Source: Planctomycetota bacterium
GTDB taxonomy: Bacteria; Planctomycetota; UBA11346
DNA: 61,235 nucleotides
NCBI GenBank assembly: GCA_027859175.1
Contig: JAQIBG010000084.1
Location: 1 to 61,235, forward strand
Reading direction: 5' to 3'
Below the pieces are notes generated by a model. The model was given only the letters and a program-made list of their open reading frames with translations. It did not search any database and had not been told where the DNA came from. This document shows, one piece after another, positions 25,455-34,243 of this stretch. Every line of letters starts with the position of its first letter. Position 1 is the stretch's first letter. The position numbers and the translations under genes are program-made.

Positions 25455-28400
25455 TCAAGGACGGTGGAACAATTGCTCGGTAGGCAGCGGCGCCTTGGGC
25501 TGACCATGGGGCCGCCAGAATGCCTCTAAATGCTCGCCGCCGCTGTTTTCAAAGAACTCAACCGCGATTGGATAGAAGCCTGGTTTGAGCGTCACGGTAC
25601 CGAAACGCTCTTCGGCACCGTGCAGGCCATCGTTATTCACAACCACCTCATCGCCAATCAGCATTCGGCTGCCATCATCCGACACCAAGGAGAAGGTGTA
25701 AAAGTTCATTTCGTCAACGCGAATATAACCCATGAAACGCAGGCCGATATGTTCGCGATGCTCGGTCACGGAAAGGTCTACCTTGGTGGTGACCCCGCTC
25801 TCGGCGATTTCGACGTTTTCAAAGTCGGGGATCTTATCCCAAGAACCCCGGAACTGATCGACCACAAGGCCGGCCGCCAATTCGCTTGGCTCCAAGCGCT
25901 CAGGTTCAGCCACGCCCTTGTGGCCCTTTGTCTCCATCACCTCGATATCACGCACCGCACCCTTGCCGTCGCGCTCAACAATATCCAACTGGAAGGTCCA
26001 GCCGCCGTTTGAGCCCATGGTCTGCTCAACCAAGATGGCGCTCCAGCCCTTGGCCAACCACACCACCGGTGGTTGCGCAAACGTGCCGCGATGAGCAGAA
26101 CCAGCAAACCGACGGTTGACCCAGATGCGCGACGGGCCGTCACCAGCAAACTCGAGCGCCACCTGACGCTGATCGGGTGACTTGACCCACACCACGGCAT
26201 ACGCGATCGAGGGTTCGAGCGGATTACCTAACCAATGCGCCAGCGGAACCCGCGCGGTTGAACACGTGAGCGGCGTCCAACTCAAAGTACGATCCGGCAT
26301 CCGGTAGCGCTCTTTGAGCGTTATCTGGCGCAAACGCGGCGGCAACGGCACACCATAATCGTACTCCTGCAGGCTCACCTGCGGGAACGGCCCCACCACG
26401 TGAAAATCGCGCACGTAGTCATGATCACGATACAACTCGGCGCGGCGGAATGCGTAGGCATCGCGCCAGGGAATCTTGGCCCGCGTCATCATCGCATCCA
26501 TCTTCGCGCGGCGTTCATTCTCGTCCGAATACACCCTGCCGGCCCGCCCCCACCATTCCTTCATGATGGTTGCTGAGCGCGGGTGATCAGGGGTCTGCGT
26601 CAAGAACAACTCCAAGGCCTCTAAGGCCGCGTCGTTATCAAGGCCACGCGCGCGAATGAGCGCCGAACAGAACCCGGCAGCGGCATAGGCCTTGCCCATG
26701 CGCGGCAGCACCTCGGTAAAGAGACGCTGCGCCTCTTCTGGGGTCAATTCTGGGCTCTCTGGCCAATCCCACTTTTCTAAGTGCCGCATGTCGGGCTTTT
26801 TCTCTGCCGTCGCGTACTTGCGATAAAATGAAACCACCGGTTCGGCGAAACCAAGCTCCTTGGCAAATTCCTCAACCTGCGGCAAAGGCTTGGCACCAGC
26901 CCTGGGTGGTGCCAATACGGTATGCAGTCGAATCAACACCATGGCGCCAAAGGCATCGGCGGTGTGACCAGCCACAACATCACGCACAAAATCTTTGCCC
27001 GCTGGCCAGTCGCCGATGTGGACCTCCATAGTGTCGATCAAGAATGTGTGGGCCTCAGACATCTTCGGCATCACGCTCGCCAGTTCGACACCGGCCTTTT
27101 CCTGGACCGGCGTGGCATGATGCAGGCGCAAGGTTGTGCGCGGCCATGCCACGCGCGGTACACCATCGCGCATTCCGGCCACAGCCAGAATAACATCATC
27201 AGCCAAACGACGCTTGGGGTCGCTAACCGAATCAATCGGTATCGCCACCTCCACCACCCAACGCTCAAGCGCTAGGTCATAGCGCATCGCCGCCTGGGTT
27301 TCCTTCGGCACAGTACCGCGCAATGCCACCTGACCATCGGCGCCAATGCCAACCGCAATGATGCGATCAATGTCATCGCCGTCTTTGCCGGGGTACTCGT
27401 TGCCGCGCACTTGTAGTTCAATCCACTCGCCACCGCCGCCGTAACGCCCCGCTCCAATCAGATTCCGCCCTTCGGCACCATCCCATTGCACGCCAATCAG
27501 CAGGTTATCGCGATCATGGGTAACGCGAAGCACGCCATTGCGCACCTCGCGTTGGTAATGCGCGAAGTCAGACCACTCATCCAGATCACCGTCCAAGGCC
27601 AAGCGCGTATCCAACGGAAAAGCGACGCCAATCTCGTGGCCCGCGCGGCCCTCGCCAATCGGAACCTGTGTGTAATCAACCCGGCGCACTTCACCCGGGC
27701 CGCTCACCCAGGCATAGCCATCACGCCACAAGATCTGGTTGCTCCACTTCGGACGGGCGACACCGGGCGGTTGATTCTTATCGTCACTACGGAAGTCCCA
27801 GGTGTGCGGCGCCAGATCTGGCAAGGACAGGCGGCCCAGATGAGCCCCATCAGCGCCAAATCGATCAATCGCCAGGTGATCAGCATCATTGGGCGCCCCT
27901 TCGGCCGCCTGCCAGCGCCCGCGACTGCTCACCATGAGGCGGTGGCGGCGACTGAGCACCAAGAGTTCTTTGCCAAGCGCGTGCCATTCCCTGGGCTCAA
28001 ACTCGTGCCCGGCAACGCTGCGCGGGAAGTCAAATCGCTTCTGCTCTTTGAAGTCATCACCGATACGGATCAGCAGGTCGCGCTGCGCGCGATAGAAACC
28101 GGCATCTGCGGCGACATAGTTCTCGTCATTATTCTCATGGATCTTCAAGGGTTTGTCGCGGTCGTGACGGAAGAAGCCCCACATATCATTCTTCTGCTTG
28201 GAGTGGTTGTACCCACGCCCAATCAGGGCCACAGCGCGCTGACCAGCAACCGACCACCGCAGGCTAGAATTGCGATCCCGAAGGAAATGCATGTCAGACC
28301 CATGATTGACCACCTTGCCCTTGGCCAGATCTACCGACACCACCTCGCCATTGGTTAAGCCAGTCCAGAAGATCGAATCCTCTTGCTTGGTCGCTTTGCT

Positions 28401-31301
28401 CCAGGCCTCTCCCTTCCAAGCCGCAATTTCCTCACCGGGCCGCTCTTTACCGTCTTCACCCAAAGTGAGCAGCTCAAAGAAGCTTCGCTTCTTGTCACGG
28501 TGGACGTGATGCATCAACACCATCACTTTGCTGTTCGTGCGCTGCCAAGCCACCGGGTGATACCAATGGCCCCATTGGTCTGAGGTTTGAATCAGATGGC
28601 GCATGGTCTCTTTACCGCTAGCTGCCTGCACATAGCGCACCTCACGCTTGTCGCTTGCAGCGTATAGCACCACAATGGCACCCTCAGCGTCGGCGCGCCA
28701 ACCGGCAACCCGGTTGTCAAAACGATGACTGACCGAGCGCTTACCGTCGGCAATATTGACCACATCCAAACCACGACTCGACAGCAGTAACACCTTATCG
28801 CCGCACAGGGCCGCCTGCCAGAGATCCACGGCACGCTGCCGAGTCCACACCACGGAGCCGCGCGCCAGATCGATCAACTCAACACGGCCCGATGAGAACA
28901 ACACCGCGTGCTTATCACTCTCCGCTGCGATCCGCGGCGTCTCGCGATGCACGTGGTCGTGAGTCGCCTTTGAACTGCTACGATACTGTGGCGCAACCAT
29001 CAGTAATTTATCATCAAGCACGGCCACGTCTGCCTGCGGGGCTCCGCCAGGCAAGCTACGTCGTTCGATCTCAACACCGCTAATCGATGCCATCCTAATC
29101 AACTGGTCGCCAGCAACAAACACCAGGTCCTGACCGCGGTACGCGACCTCGCCCTTGATCTCCAGATCCAGTTGCCGAGTCCACAATACGTCACCAGTGG
29201 TTATCGCCAAACCGGTGAGGCGATCACGCTCACGAATAACCAGTACACGCGCGTCGCCACCAACAATTGAGGCCGCGGGGACCATGGGGTTCGACCACCG
29301 AACCGATCCGTTTTGCCGGTCGAGTGCCACCACACCATGGCGATCGCGTGCCACCACGGCAATCAGGCCATCGGCCACCAGGGGCGCCGATCCTGGGCGC
29401 CACATCTCAGCATCTTTGGCCTCATAGTCATGGCGCCACAGCACCAAGCCGTCGCGCGGGTCGATAGCGACCACGAAACCAGCCGATGACGACCAGTACA
29501 TCAAGCCATCGGCAAACACCGGGGGTGCGCCCATCAGGCTTGGATTGAAAGCAACACCGGAGCGCTCGCGAGAGCCACCGGTGGCATAATCGGTAGCGAA
29601 ACCAATTTCACGATGCCACAAGGCGCGACCATCGAACAGGTCCAAGCACGCCAGGGCAAAGCGATAGTTCTGGCCCTCAGGAACTTTGACCACTACGTAG
29701 ACACGGTTTCCATCTATGACCGGGTCGCAGACCGGCACCCAGTTGCCAAGGGCCATAGTGTCATCGGTCGACCAGCGCATCTCGCCATCGTCAACCGAGA
29801 ACGCCGCAATTGATCCCGGCACCTGGCGCAGGGCACGAACATTGCGCCGTAGCGCCAAATCAGCCCGTGCAGGATCATTACGCAGGATGACTTCAGGGCT
29901 CGCCCAGCGCTGAACGATAAGCCCATCGGCCACGGCCGGCTGCCAAGCGCCCGGCCCAACCAAAAACCGGCCACTACTGCCAACGTGTTCAGGGTCCCAC
30001 TCGGCCGGAGCATCGCGCATCCATAACGGGCGACCCGGCTTGGCGGCATCAAAGCCTACGATGAGATTCGGTGCACTGCCAATAATGCGATCGCCAATGC
30101 GCTGATAGCGCAAGCCCGGCGCAGTGCGGGCGGCAAAGTCCCACGGGTCCCACCAGTCACCAAACAAGGCTGGCGACCAAGCGGCGCGCGCCGGTACCAG
30201 CACCGCCGTTGGTTTGACGTCTGACAAGGCCACACTGGGTTCGGCCGGCTCTTGCAGTTTGGCCAGCACATCGCTGCGCTTGGCCTCCTTGGCGCCCCAG
30301 GGAAAGCTTTCGGGCAAAGCGGCGGCGACGTCTTCGGCCGCGGCGCGTTTGTCCTGGGCAATCAGGCACAGCAACAACCCACGTTGGGCCTGTTGCAGCA
30401 TCGCAGGGTCAGCAGCGCTGGCGATGAGATCACGGAAGCAGGCTTCCGATTGGTGAATAGCGCCGCGCGCCACGGCAGCCTCGGCCTGCGCCAGCAGTCC
30501 TTGTTGCGTGCGCGCGTCAAATGGCGCGGCCCGCCACTGGGCCACCGCTGAAGCGAGGTCCTCAGCCAGACGGCCCTTACTGGTCACAGTTATTTCGGCA
30601 CGCTTCTCGGCTGCCAGCGTCGCGAAGCGCAAGCGCAGGGCCCACCAAGCCTGCACAGCAGTGCCAGGATCTTCATTGGTACCAATGCCGACCTCAGCCG
30701 AATCGGGCGCCGCGAGTGCCGCCTCCATCGCTTCGGGCACGGCTGCTTCGGCAAGATCATCGGCGCGGACCCGATCTAATGCCGCCTGCATGGTCTTGTC
30801 TTCATAGAACCACTTGGCGTGACCATTGACGACTTTATCGGTGTGATACCACGCCAAACGCGTCGCGTATGGGCTATAGAGACGCGCCGCTGTGCTGCGG
30901 TCTCCACTCTTGAACAGCAAGCCGATGGCAACCAGGCGATTCTCAACACTCGCCGGGTAGATCATCTGCAGACCGGCCAACGGGATGCTGGCGCTGAACA
31001 AAGCGCCACGGTCGGAGTGCCGGTAGCGCAGCGCGCGCAACTCATTCACCAAACGCTCGTCTTGCCCGGTAATCGCCCCCATGCGCACCAAGGCCACTAA
31101 GGAACTGGCCGCCTGGTCAGACCAGGGCTCCGGCGCGTCTGCCAGCAAACGCAGCAGGCGCGGATAGGCATACGACACATCACCCGGACGCGCATCGATC
31201 TCAGCAGAAAGCGCCGCCCAATCAGGCTCGACCTTCTCTTCACCGAGCACACAGCCGACACACAGGCAGCAGGCAATTAACACACGGATCGCGCTCACCA
31301 C
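25455..31301 (-). CDS. Giant secreted PQQ-like beta-propeller / CBM9-like / PA14 protein
   Basis: 1948 residues. Signal peptide (MVSAIRVLIACCLCVGCVLG), then an all-helical TPR-like part to about 360, and a PQQ-type beta-propeller from about 377 to 900 with repeats such as GLMYWSSSAGFVVAIDPRDG and GVVALDRQNGSVRWS. A CBM9/DOMON-like sandwich follows at about 1225-1395 (LALDGDLDEWSDF) and a C-terminal PA14 domain at about 1795-1945 (YIRVDEMNFYTFSLVSDDGS, FYPIAVEFFENSGGEHLEAFW). Such domains bind glycans or act as scaffolds; no enzyme site is seen. It starts with GTG inside the stop region of the HEAT gene (7-base overlap), so is translationally coupled. Confidence 0.85.
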   Translation of the reverse strand: MVSAIRVLIACCLCVGCVLGEEKVEPDWAALSAEIDARPGDVSYAYPRLLRLLADAPEPWSDQAASSLVALVRMGAITGQDERLVNELRALRYRHSDRGALFSASIPLAGLQMIYPASVENRLVAIGLLFKSGDRSTAARLYSPYATRLAWYHTDKVVNGHAKWFYEDKTMQAALDRVRADDLAEAAVPEAMEAALAAPDSAEVGIGTNEDPGTAVQAWWALRLRFATLAAEKRAEITVTSKGRLAEDLASAVAQWRAAPFDARTQQGLLAQAEAAVARGAIHQSEACFRDLIASAADPAMLQQAQRGLLLCLIAQDKRAAAEDVAAALPESFPWGAKEAKRSDVLAKLQEPAEPSVALSDVKPTAVLVPARAAWSPALFGDWWDPWDFAARTAPGLRYQRIGDRIIGSAPNLIVGFDAAKPGRPLWMRDAPAEWDPEHVGSSGRFLVGPGAWQPAVADGLIVQRWASPEVILRNDPARADLALRRNVRALRQVPGSIAAFSVDDGEMRWSTDDTMALGNWVPVCDPVIDGNRVYVVVKVPEGQNYRFALACLDLFDGRALWHREIGFATDYATGGSRERSGVAFNPSLMGAPPVFADGLMYWSSSAGFVVAIDPRDGLVLWRHDYEAKDAEMWRPGSAPLVADGLIAVVARDRHGVVALDRQNGSVRWSNPMVPAASIVGGDARVLVIRERDRLTGLAITTGDVLWTRQLDLEIKGEVAYRGQDLVFVAGDQLIRMASISGVEIERRSLPGGAPQADVAVLDDKLLMVAPQYRSSSKATHDHVHRETPRIAAESDKHAVLFSSGRVELIDLARGSVVWTRQRAVDLWQAALCGDKVLLLSSRGLDVVNIADGKRSVSHRFDNRVAGWRADAEGAIVVLYAASDKREVRYVQAASGKETMRHLIQTSDQWGHWYHPVAWQRTNSKVMVLMHHVHRDKKRSFFELLTLGEDGKERPGEEIAAWKGEAWSKATKQEDSIFWTGLTNGEVVSVDLAKGKVVNHGSDMHFLRDRNSSLRWSVAGQRAVALIGRGYNHSKQKNDMWGFFRHDRDKPLKIHENNDENYVAADAGFYRAQRDLLIRIGDDFKEQKRFDFPRSVAGHEFEPREWHALGKELLVLSRRHRLMVSSRGRWQAAEGAPNDADHLAIDRFGADGAHLGRLSLPDLAPHTWDFRSDDKNQPPGVARPKWSNQILWRDGYAWVSGPGEVRRVDYTQVPIGEGRAGHEIGVAFPLDTRLALDGDLDEWSDFAHYQREVRNGVLRVTHDRDNLLIGVQWDGAEGRNLIGAGRYGGGGEWIELQVRGNEYPGKDGDDIDRIIAVGIGADGQVALRGTVPKETQAAMRYDLALERWVVEVAIPIDSVSDPKRRLADDVILAVAGMRDGVPRVAWPRTTLRLHHATPVQEKAGVELASVMPKMSEAHTFLIDTMEVHIGDWPAGKDFVRDVVAGHTADAFGAMVLIRLHTVLAPPRAGAKPLPQVEEFAKELGFAEPVVSFYRKYATAEKKPDMRHLEKWDWPESPELTPEEAQRLFTEVLPRMGKAYAAAGFCSALIRARGLDNDAALEALELFLTQTPDHPRSATIMKEWWGRAGRVYSDENERRAKMDAMMTRAKIPWRDAYAFRRAELYRDHDYVRDFHVVGPFPQVSLQEYDYGVPLPPRLRQITLKERYRMPDRTLSWTPLTCSTARVPLAHWLGNPLEPSIAYAVVWVKSPDQRQVALEFAGDGPSRIWVNRRFAGSAHRGTFAQPPVVWLAKGWSAILVEQTMGSNGGWTFQLDIVERDGKGAVRDIEVMETKGHKGVAEPERLEPSELAAGLVVDQFRGSWDKIPDFENVEIAESGVTTKVDLSVTEHREHIGLRFMGYIRVDEMNFYTFSLVSDDGSRMLIGDEVVVNNDGLHGAEERFGTVTLKPGFYPIAVEFFENSGGEHLEAFWRPHGQPKAPLPTEQLFHRP

Positions 31302-33175
31302 TCCACCTCCACAGCCTTATCGTCTTGATCCATCAAGCGCACCCGCAGCCACCAATAAATGTCAAGGTTGCTGCACTTCACCAAGATGGTGTTTCGACCT
31401 TGCTGCAGGGTCACGGTCGCCTTGCCAGTCACCGCAGGATACGACGACCCACGCTTCTTCGACTCACCATCCCACCACTTACGGCGATCGCGCCGCGACT
31501 TGTCCATATTCTGAGCGACACTATCGGCCCCCTCGGTGATCACGCGCTGCCCATTGAGCCACACGGCCACGGCATCATCAGCCTCCACTTCCATCACCAC
31601 CTCGCGCTCCATATCGGCCGCAAATTCGGTGTAGGCATAGGCGGTAGCAAATTCTACTGGCGGGGGGAAAATGTTATGCAGCCGCAAGTACCCACTCGAT
31701 CCGGTAATTTGCTCAGACCAACTCAAGCTAGGCATATTGGCGGCTGCCCAGCGGTCCGGTACCGGATAGGTGGCAGTGAGATCGACGCGATCCTCCGGTG
31801 GATGACTGACTCGGAAGCCAGCATTCTCCTGGTCGTTCTCCCACGGGCCAATCACGCGCCAGCGCGGCATAAAACCAGTCAGGGCCGCTACCCGCCAAGA
31901 CTGGCCGCCCTGCCCTGCTTCGGCCAGAGTGGCCCGCGATTCTGCTCGTACATATTTATTCTCGCTGTTCAGTAAAGGTCGCAGCAACGCTATGCCCGCG
32001 TCGATCTCTTCTTCACTGAGGCGACCACGCAGCAGGCGTAGGCCCTGGAGAAGGAAATCGGTATTGCCCCGCTCGAGCAAGGGCGCGACATAGGGCACCA
32101 TGCCGCCGGAGGGAACCGCGTCGAACTCGGCCCGGATGATTCGCACTGCTTCGCGAACGACATCGATATGACTATCAGAAATTGCTGGGCGCAGAATTTC
32201 CAGACCACGCTCGGGATCGTCAAATCCGGCCAGCAAGCGCACGGCACTCATGCGAACGAGGCGGTCGTCCGCCACGACGTAGCGCTCAACCACCGCCGGG
32301 AAGCTCTGGTCGACCTGAACCCGCAACAGATCAATGCCGTGACGCGCCACGTTTGCGTCTTTAATACCGATCTCAAGCAAGCGTGCGATTGCAGCAGTGC
32401 CCTGGGCATCGGGGCGCTCCAGCATCAGCAGCATGGCCGTCATATGCAGACTGTCGGCACTGGGCTGCGTGCAGCGCGCCAACAAAGCCGCATAGGCATC
32501 ATCACTCAAGCCGAGGGCCGCGGTGCGCGCCACGCTGCGGATTGCGCCATCTTCGTCCAACAGGAAGCGCTCAATGCGCAACATCCAGCGCTCACCCTGA
32601 GCCAGGGCCAAACTGCGCACCAAGTCACGTTTGACCGGTGCTTCGGCCGTCGTGTAAAAATCATCAAAGCGACTTGCGGCAGCGCTCGAACCGACCGCGC
32701 ACAAAATGCGACCTTGGATCTCAGCACGTTCCGGGATCAGCTTTTCCACCGTTGGCCGCAGCGCGCGCCAGGCGCCATCGCCTTCATGTTTGGCAACGGC
32801 CCAGGCTGCGGCATAGCGTACCGCTTCGTCTTTATCTGCGAGCAAGTCAGTGGCCAAATCACGTGCCTGACGCGTGCCCAAGATGACGCAGGCGTCGGCC
32901 GCCGCCAAGCGCAAGGCTGGGTCAGCAGACGTAGCAAAGGCCGCTAACTCTTTACCAATGCGGTCGGGAGCATGCCGCGCCAGAGCCACCAAGGCTCGAC
33001 CGCGCAACCAAGGCGCTTGATCACCAGCGACAATCGCCGCCACCGCATTGGCGCCGACGTCATCACCAGCCTGGAGTTCGAGGGCGTCCCACTGGCGGAT
33101 CCAATCCGCCGCTGGCAGGCTTACGATCCCGAGCAGTACAAGGCTCAAGACGCTAACCGGGATACGCGTGCGCAT
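31295..33175 (-). CDS. Secreted HEAT-repeat protein with C-terminal galactose-binding-like domain
   Basis: 626 residues. Signal peptide MRTRIPVSVLSLVLLGIVSL. About 40-440 is a chain of HEAT repeats (for example APDRIGKELAAFATSADPAL and DEAVRYAAAWAVAKHEGD), a protein-binding solenoid. From about 440 comes a beta-rich module (WRVIGPWENDQENAGF, then VVMEVEADDAVAVWLNGQRV and LQQGRNTILVKCSN) of the jelly-roll type that follows such solenoids in PVC proteins. The similar domain WKDIGPFPQ-like region in the giant PQQ-like neighbour suggests shared function. ATG 33175 follows GGGGAGG by 6 bases. Confidence 0.82.
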   Translation of the reverse strand: MRTRIPVSVLSLVLLGIVSLPAADWIRQWDALELQAGDDVGANAVAAIVAGDQAPWLRGRALVALARHAPDRIGKELAAFATSADPALRLAAADACVILGTRQARDLATDLLADKDEAVRYAAAWAVAKHEGDGAWRALRPTVEKLIPERAEIQGRILCAVGSSAAASRFDDFYTTAEAPVKRDLVRSLALAQGERWMLRIERFLLDEDGAIRSVARTAALGLSDDAYAALLARCTQPSADSLHMTAMLLMLERPDAQGTAAIARLLEIGIKDANVARHGIDLLRVQVDQSFPAVVERYVVADDRLVRMSAVRLLAGFDDPERGLEILRPAISDSHIDVVREAVRIIRAEFDAVPSGGMVPYVAPLLERGNTDFLLQGLRLLRGRLSEEEIDAGIALLRPLLNSENKYVRAESRATLAEAGQGGQSWRVAALTGFMPRWRVIGPWENDQENAGFRVSHPPEDRVDLTATYPVPDRWAAANMPSLSWSEQITGSSGYLRLHNIFPPPVEFATAYAYTEFAADMEREVVMEVEADDAVAVWLNGQRVITEGADSVAQNMDKSRRDRRKWWDGESKKRGSSYPAVTGKATVTLQQGRNTILVKCSNLDIYWWLRVRLMDQDDKAVEVEW

Positions 33176-33198
33176 GCGCAGCCTCCCCTTCTCTGGTA

Positions 33199-34215
33199 TC
33201 ACCGTTGGTAGATCGGCAGGAATCGATACGGCACCCCAAGAATTAGGATCGCCACCGAGGTATTAAAGCTGGGATGAATCTTGCCGCCATCGCTGCCACC
33301 CCACGACCCGTCCTGCTTCTGCTTACCCACCAAGTGTTGGGCGATCTTCGGATACCAGTGTTGGATATCCTTATCACCCGCCTGATAGCAGGCCTGGACG
33401 CAATAAAAGTGGGTCATGAAATAGTGACGAGTTTTGGAAAATTCTTTATCAGGGGTGTCACGCAAAGCGTGCAGGCCACGCTGAAGCTGGGGCGAGTTGC
33501 GGTCACCACTGAGCATGAGGATCAGATTACCAGCGCCGGTCCGGTAGGTTGATTCATCGTCATTGCGCCGGGTATAGCCGAAGTGTCCTTCGATCGGGTC
33601 CTGGACTTTATGGGTAAACTTGATTGCTTTCTCGAGCACCTCATCCGGCACAAAAATGCCAGCCTCCTTGGCCGACACGAGGGCCTGCACGGCGCAGACC
33701 GTCACCGAGGTATCGCCATGCCCCTTCGGCTTGGGCTCGTAGCCCCAGCGGCCATCCTTGTACTGCGAACGCAGCAAAATATCGACCGCCTGCTTGACTA
33801 CAGGCCGCAACTCGGGGCGCTTGGCTTGGCCCCAGGCTTCGGCCAAGGCCATGGTTGCATAGCAATGCTGATACATGGTGGCGCTCGACGGGTCGGCAAA
33901 GTAGCCGTTGTGGGCCCGCGACCGCGATACTAGGTAATCGATGCCACGATCCATCGAACGGCCGTAGGTGCCCTCGCCCGGAACATGGCCCTGAACCATA
34001 AACGCCAGCAGCGCCATCGCGGTATGCGTGACCTGATACTTGTTGCCCCAACTGCCATCTTTGTTCTGAACGCGAGCGACATAGGCGAGCCCGCGATTAA
34101 TCGCCAGCTCAGCCTTGGGCGGGAGATCGAGAGTCGACACGCGTTCGGCCGGCGGCTGCGAAGCTGGCAAGAGCTGCAGCATCAGGCACAAAGCTAAAGT
34201 TAAAGCGCTTCGCAT
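33199..34215 (-). CDS. Secreted prenyltransferase/squalene oxidase-repeat protein
   Basis: 338 residues with a signal peptide (MRSALTLALCLMLQLLPAS). Alpha/alpha-barrel repeats of the squalene cyclase type recur: QNKDGSWGNKYQVTHTAMAL, YKDGRWGYEPKPKGHGDTSV and KQDGSWGGSDGGKIHPSFNT. The cyclase catalytic DxDD motif was not found, and the protein is far shorter than squalene-hopene cyclases (about 630 residues). It is therefore a repeat protein, perhaps binding, rather than a cyclase. GAGGAGA precedes ATG 34215. This repeat class is often found beside MoxR/BatA operons in Planctomycetota. Confidence 0.83.
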   Translation of the reverse strand: MRSALTLALCLMLQLLPASQPPAERVSTLDLPPKAELAINRGLAYVARVQNKDGSWGNKYQVTHTAMALLAFMVQGHVPGEGTYGRSMDRGIDYLVSRSRAHNGYFADPSSATMYQHCYATMALAEAWGQAKRPELRPVVKQAVDILLRSQYKDGRWGYEPKPKGHGDTSVTVCAVQALVSAKEAGIFVPDEVLEKAIKFTHKVQDPIEGHFGYTRRNDDESTYRTGAGNLILMLSGDRNSPQLQRGLHALRDTPDKEFSKTRHYFMTHFYCVQACYQAGDKDIQHWYPKIAQHLVGKQKQDGSWGGSDGGKIHPSFNTSVAILILGVPYRFLPIYQR

Positions 34216-34243
34216 GTCGATCTCTCCTCACGCGTGATCAAGA

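Noticed and set aside
33199..34215. Squalene-hopene cyclase
   Set aside because: Half the needed length, secreted and without the DxDD motif; only the repeat type is shared.
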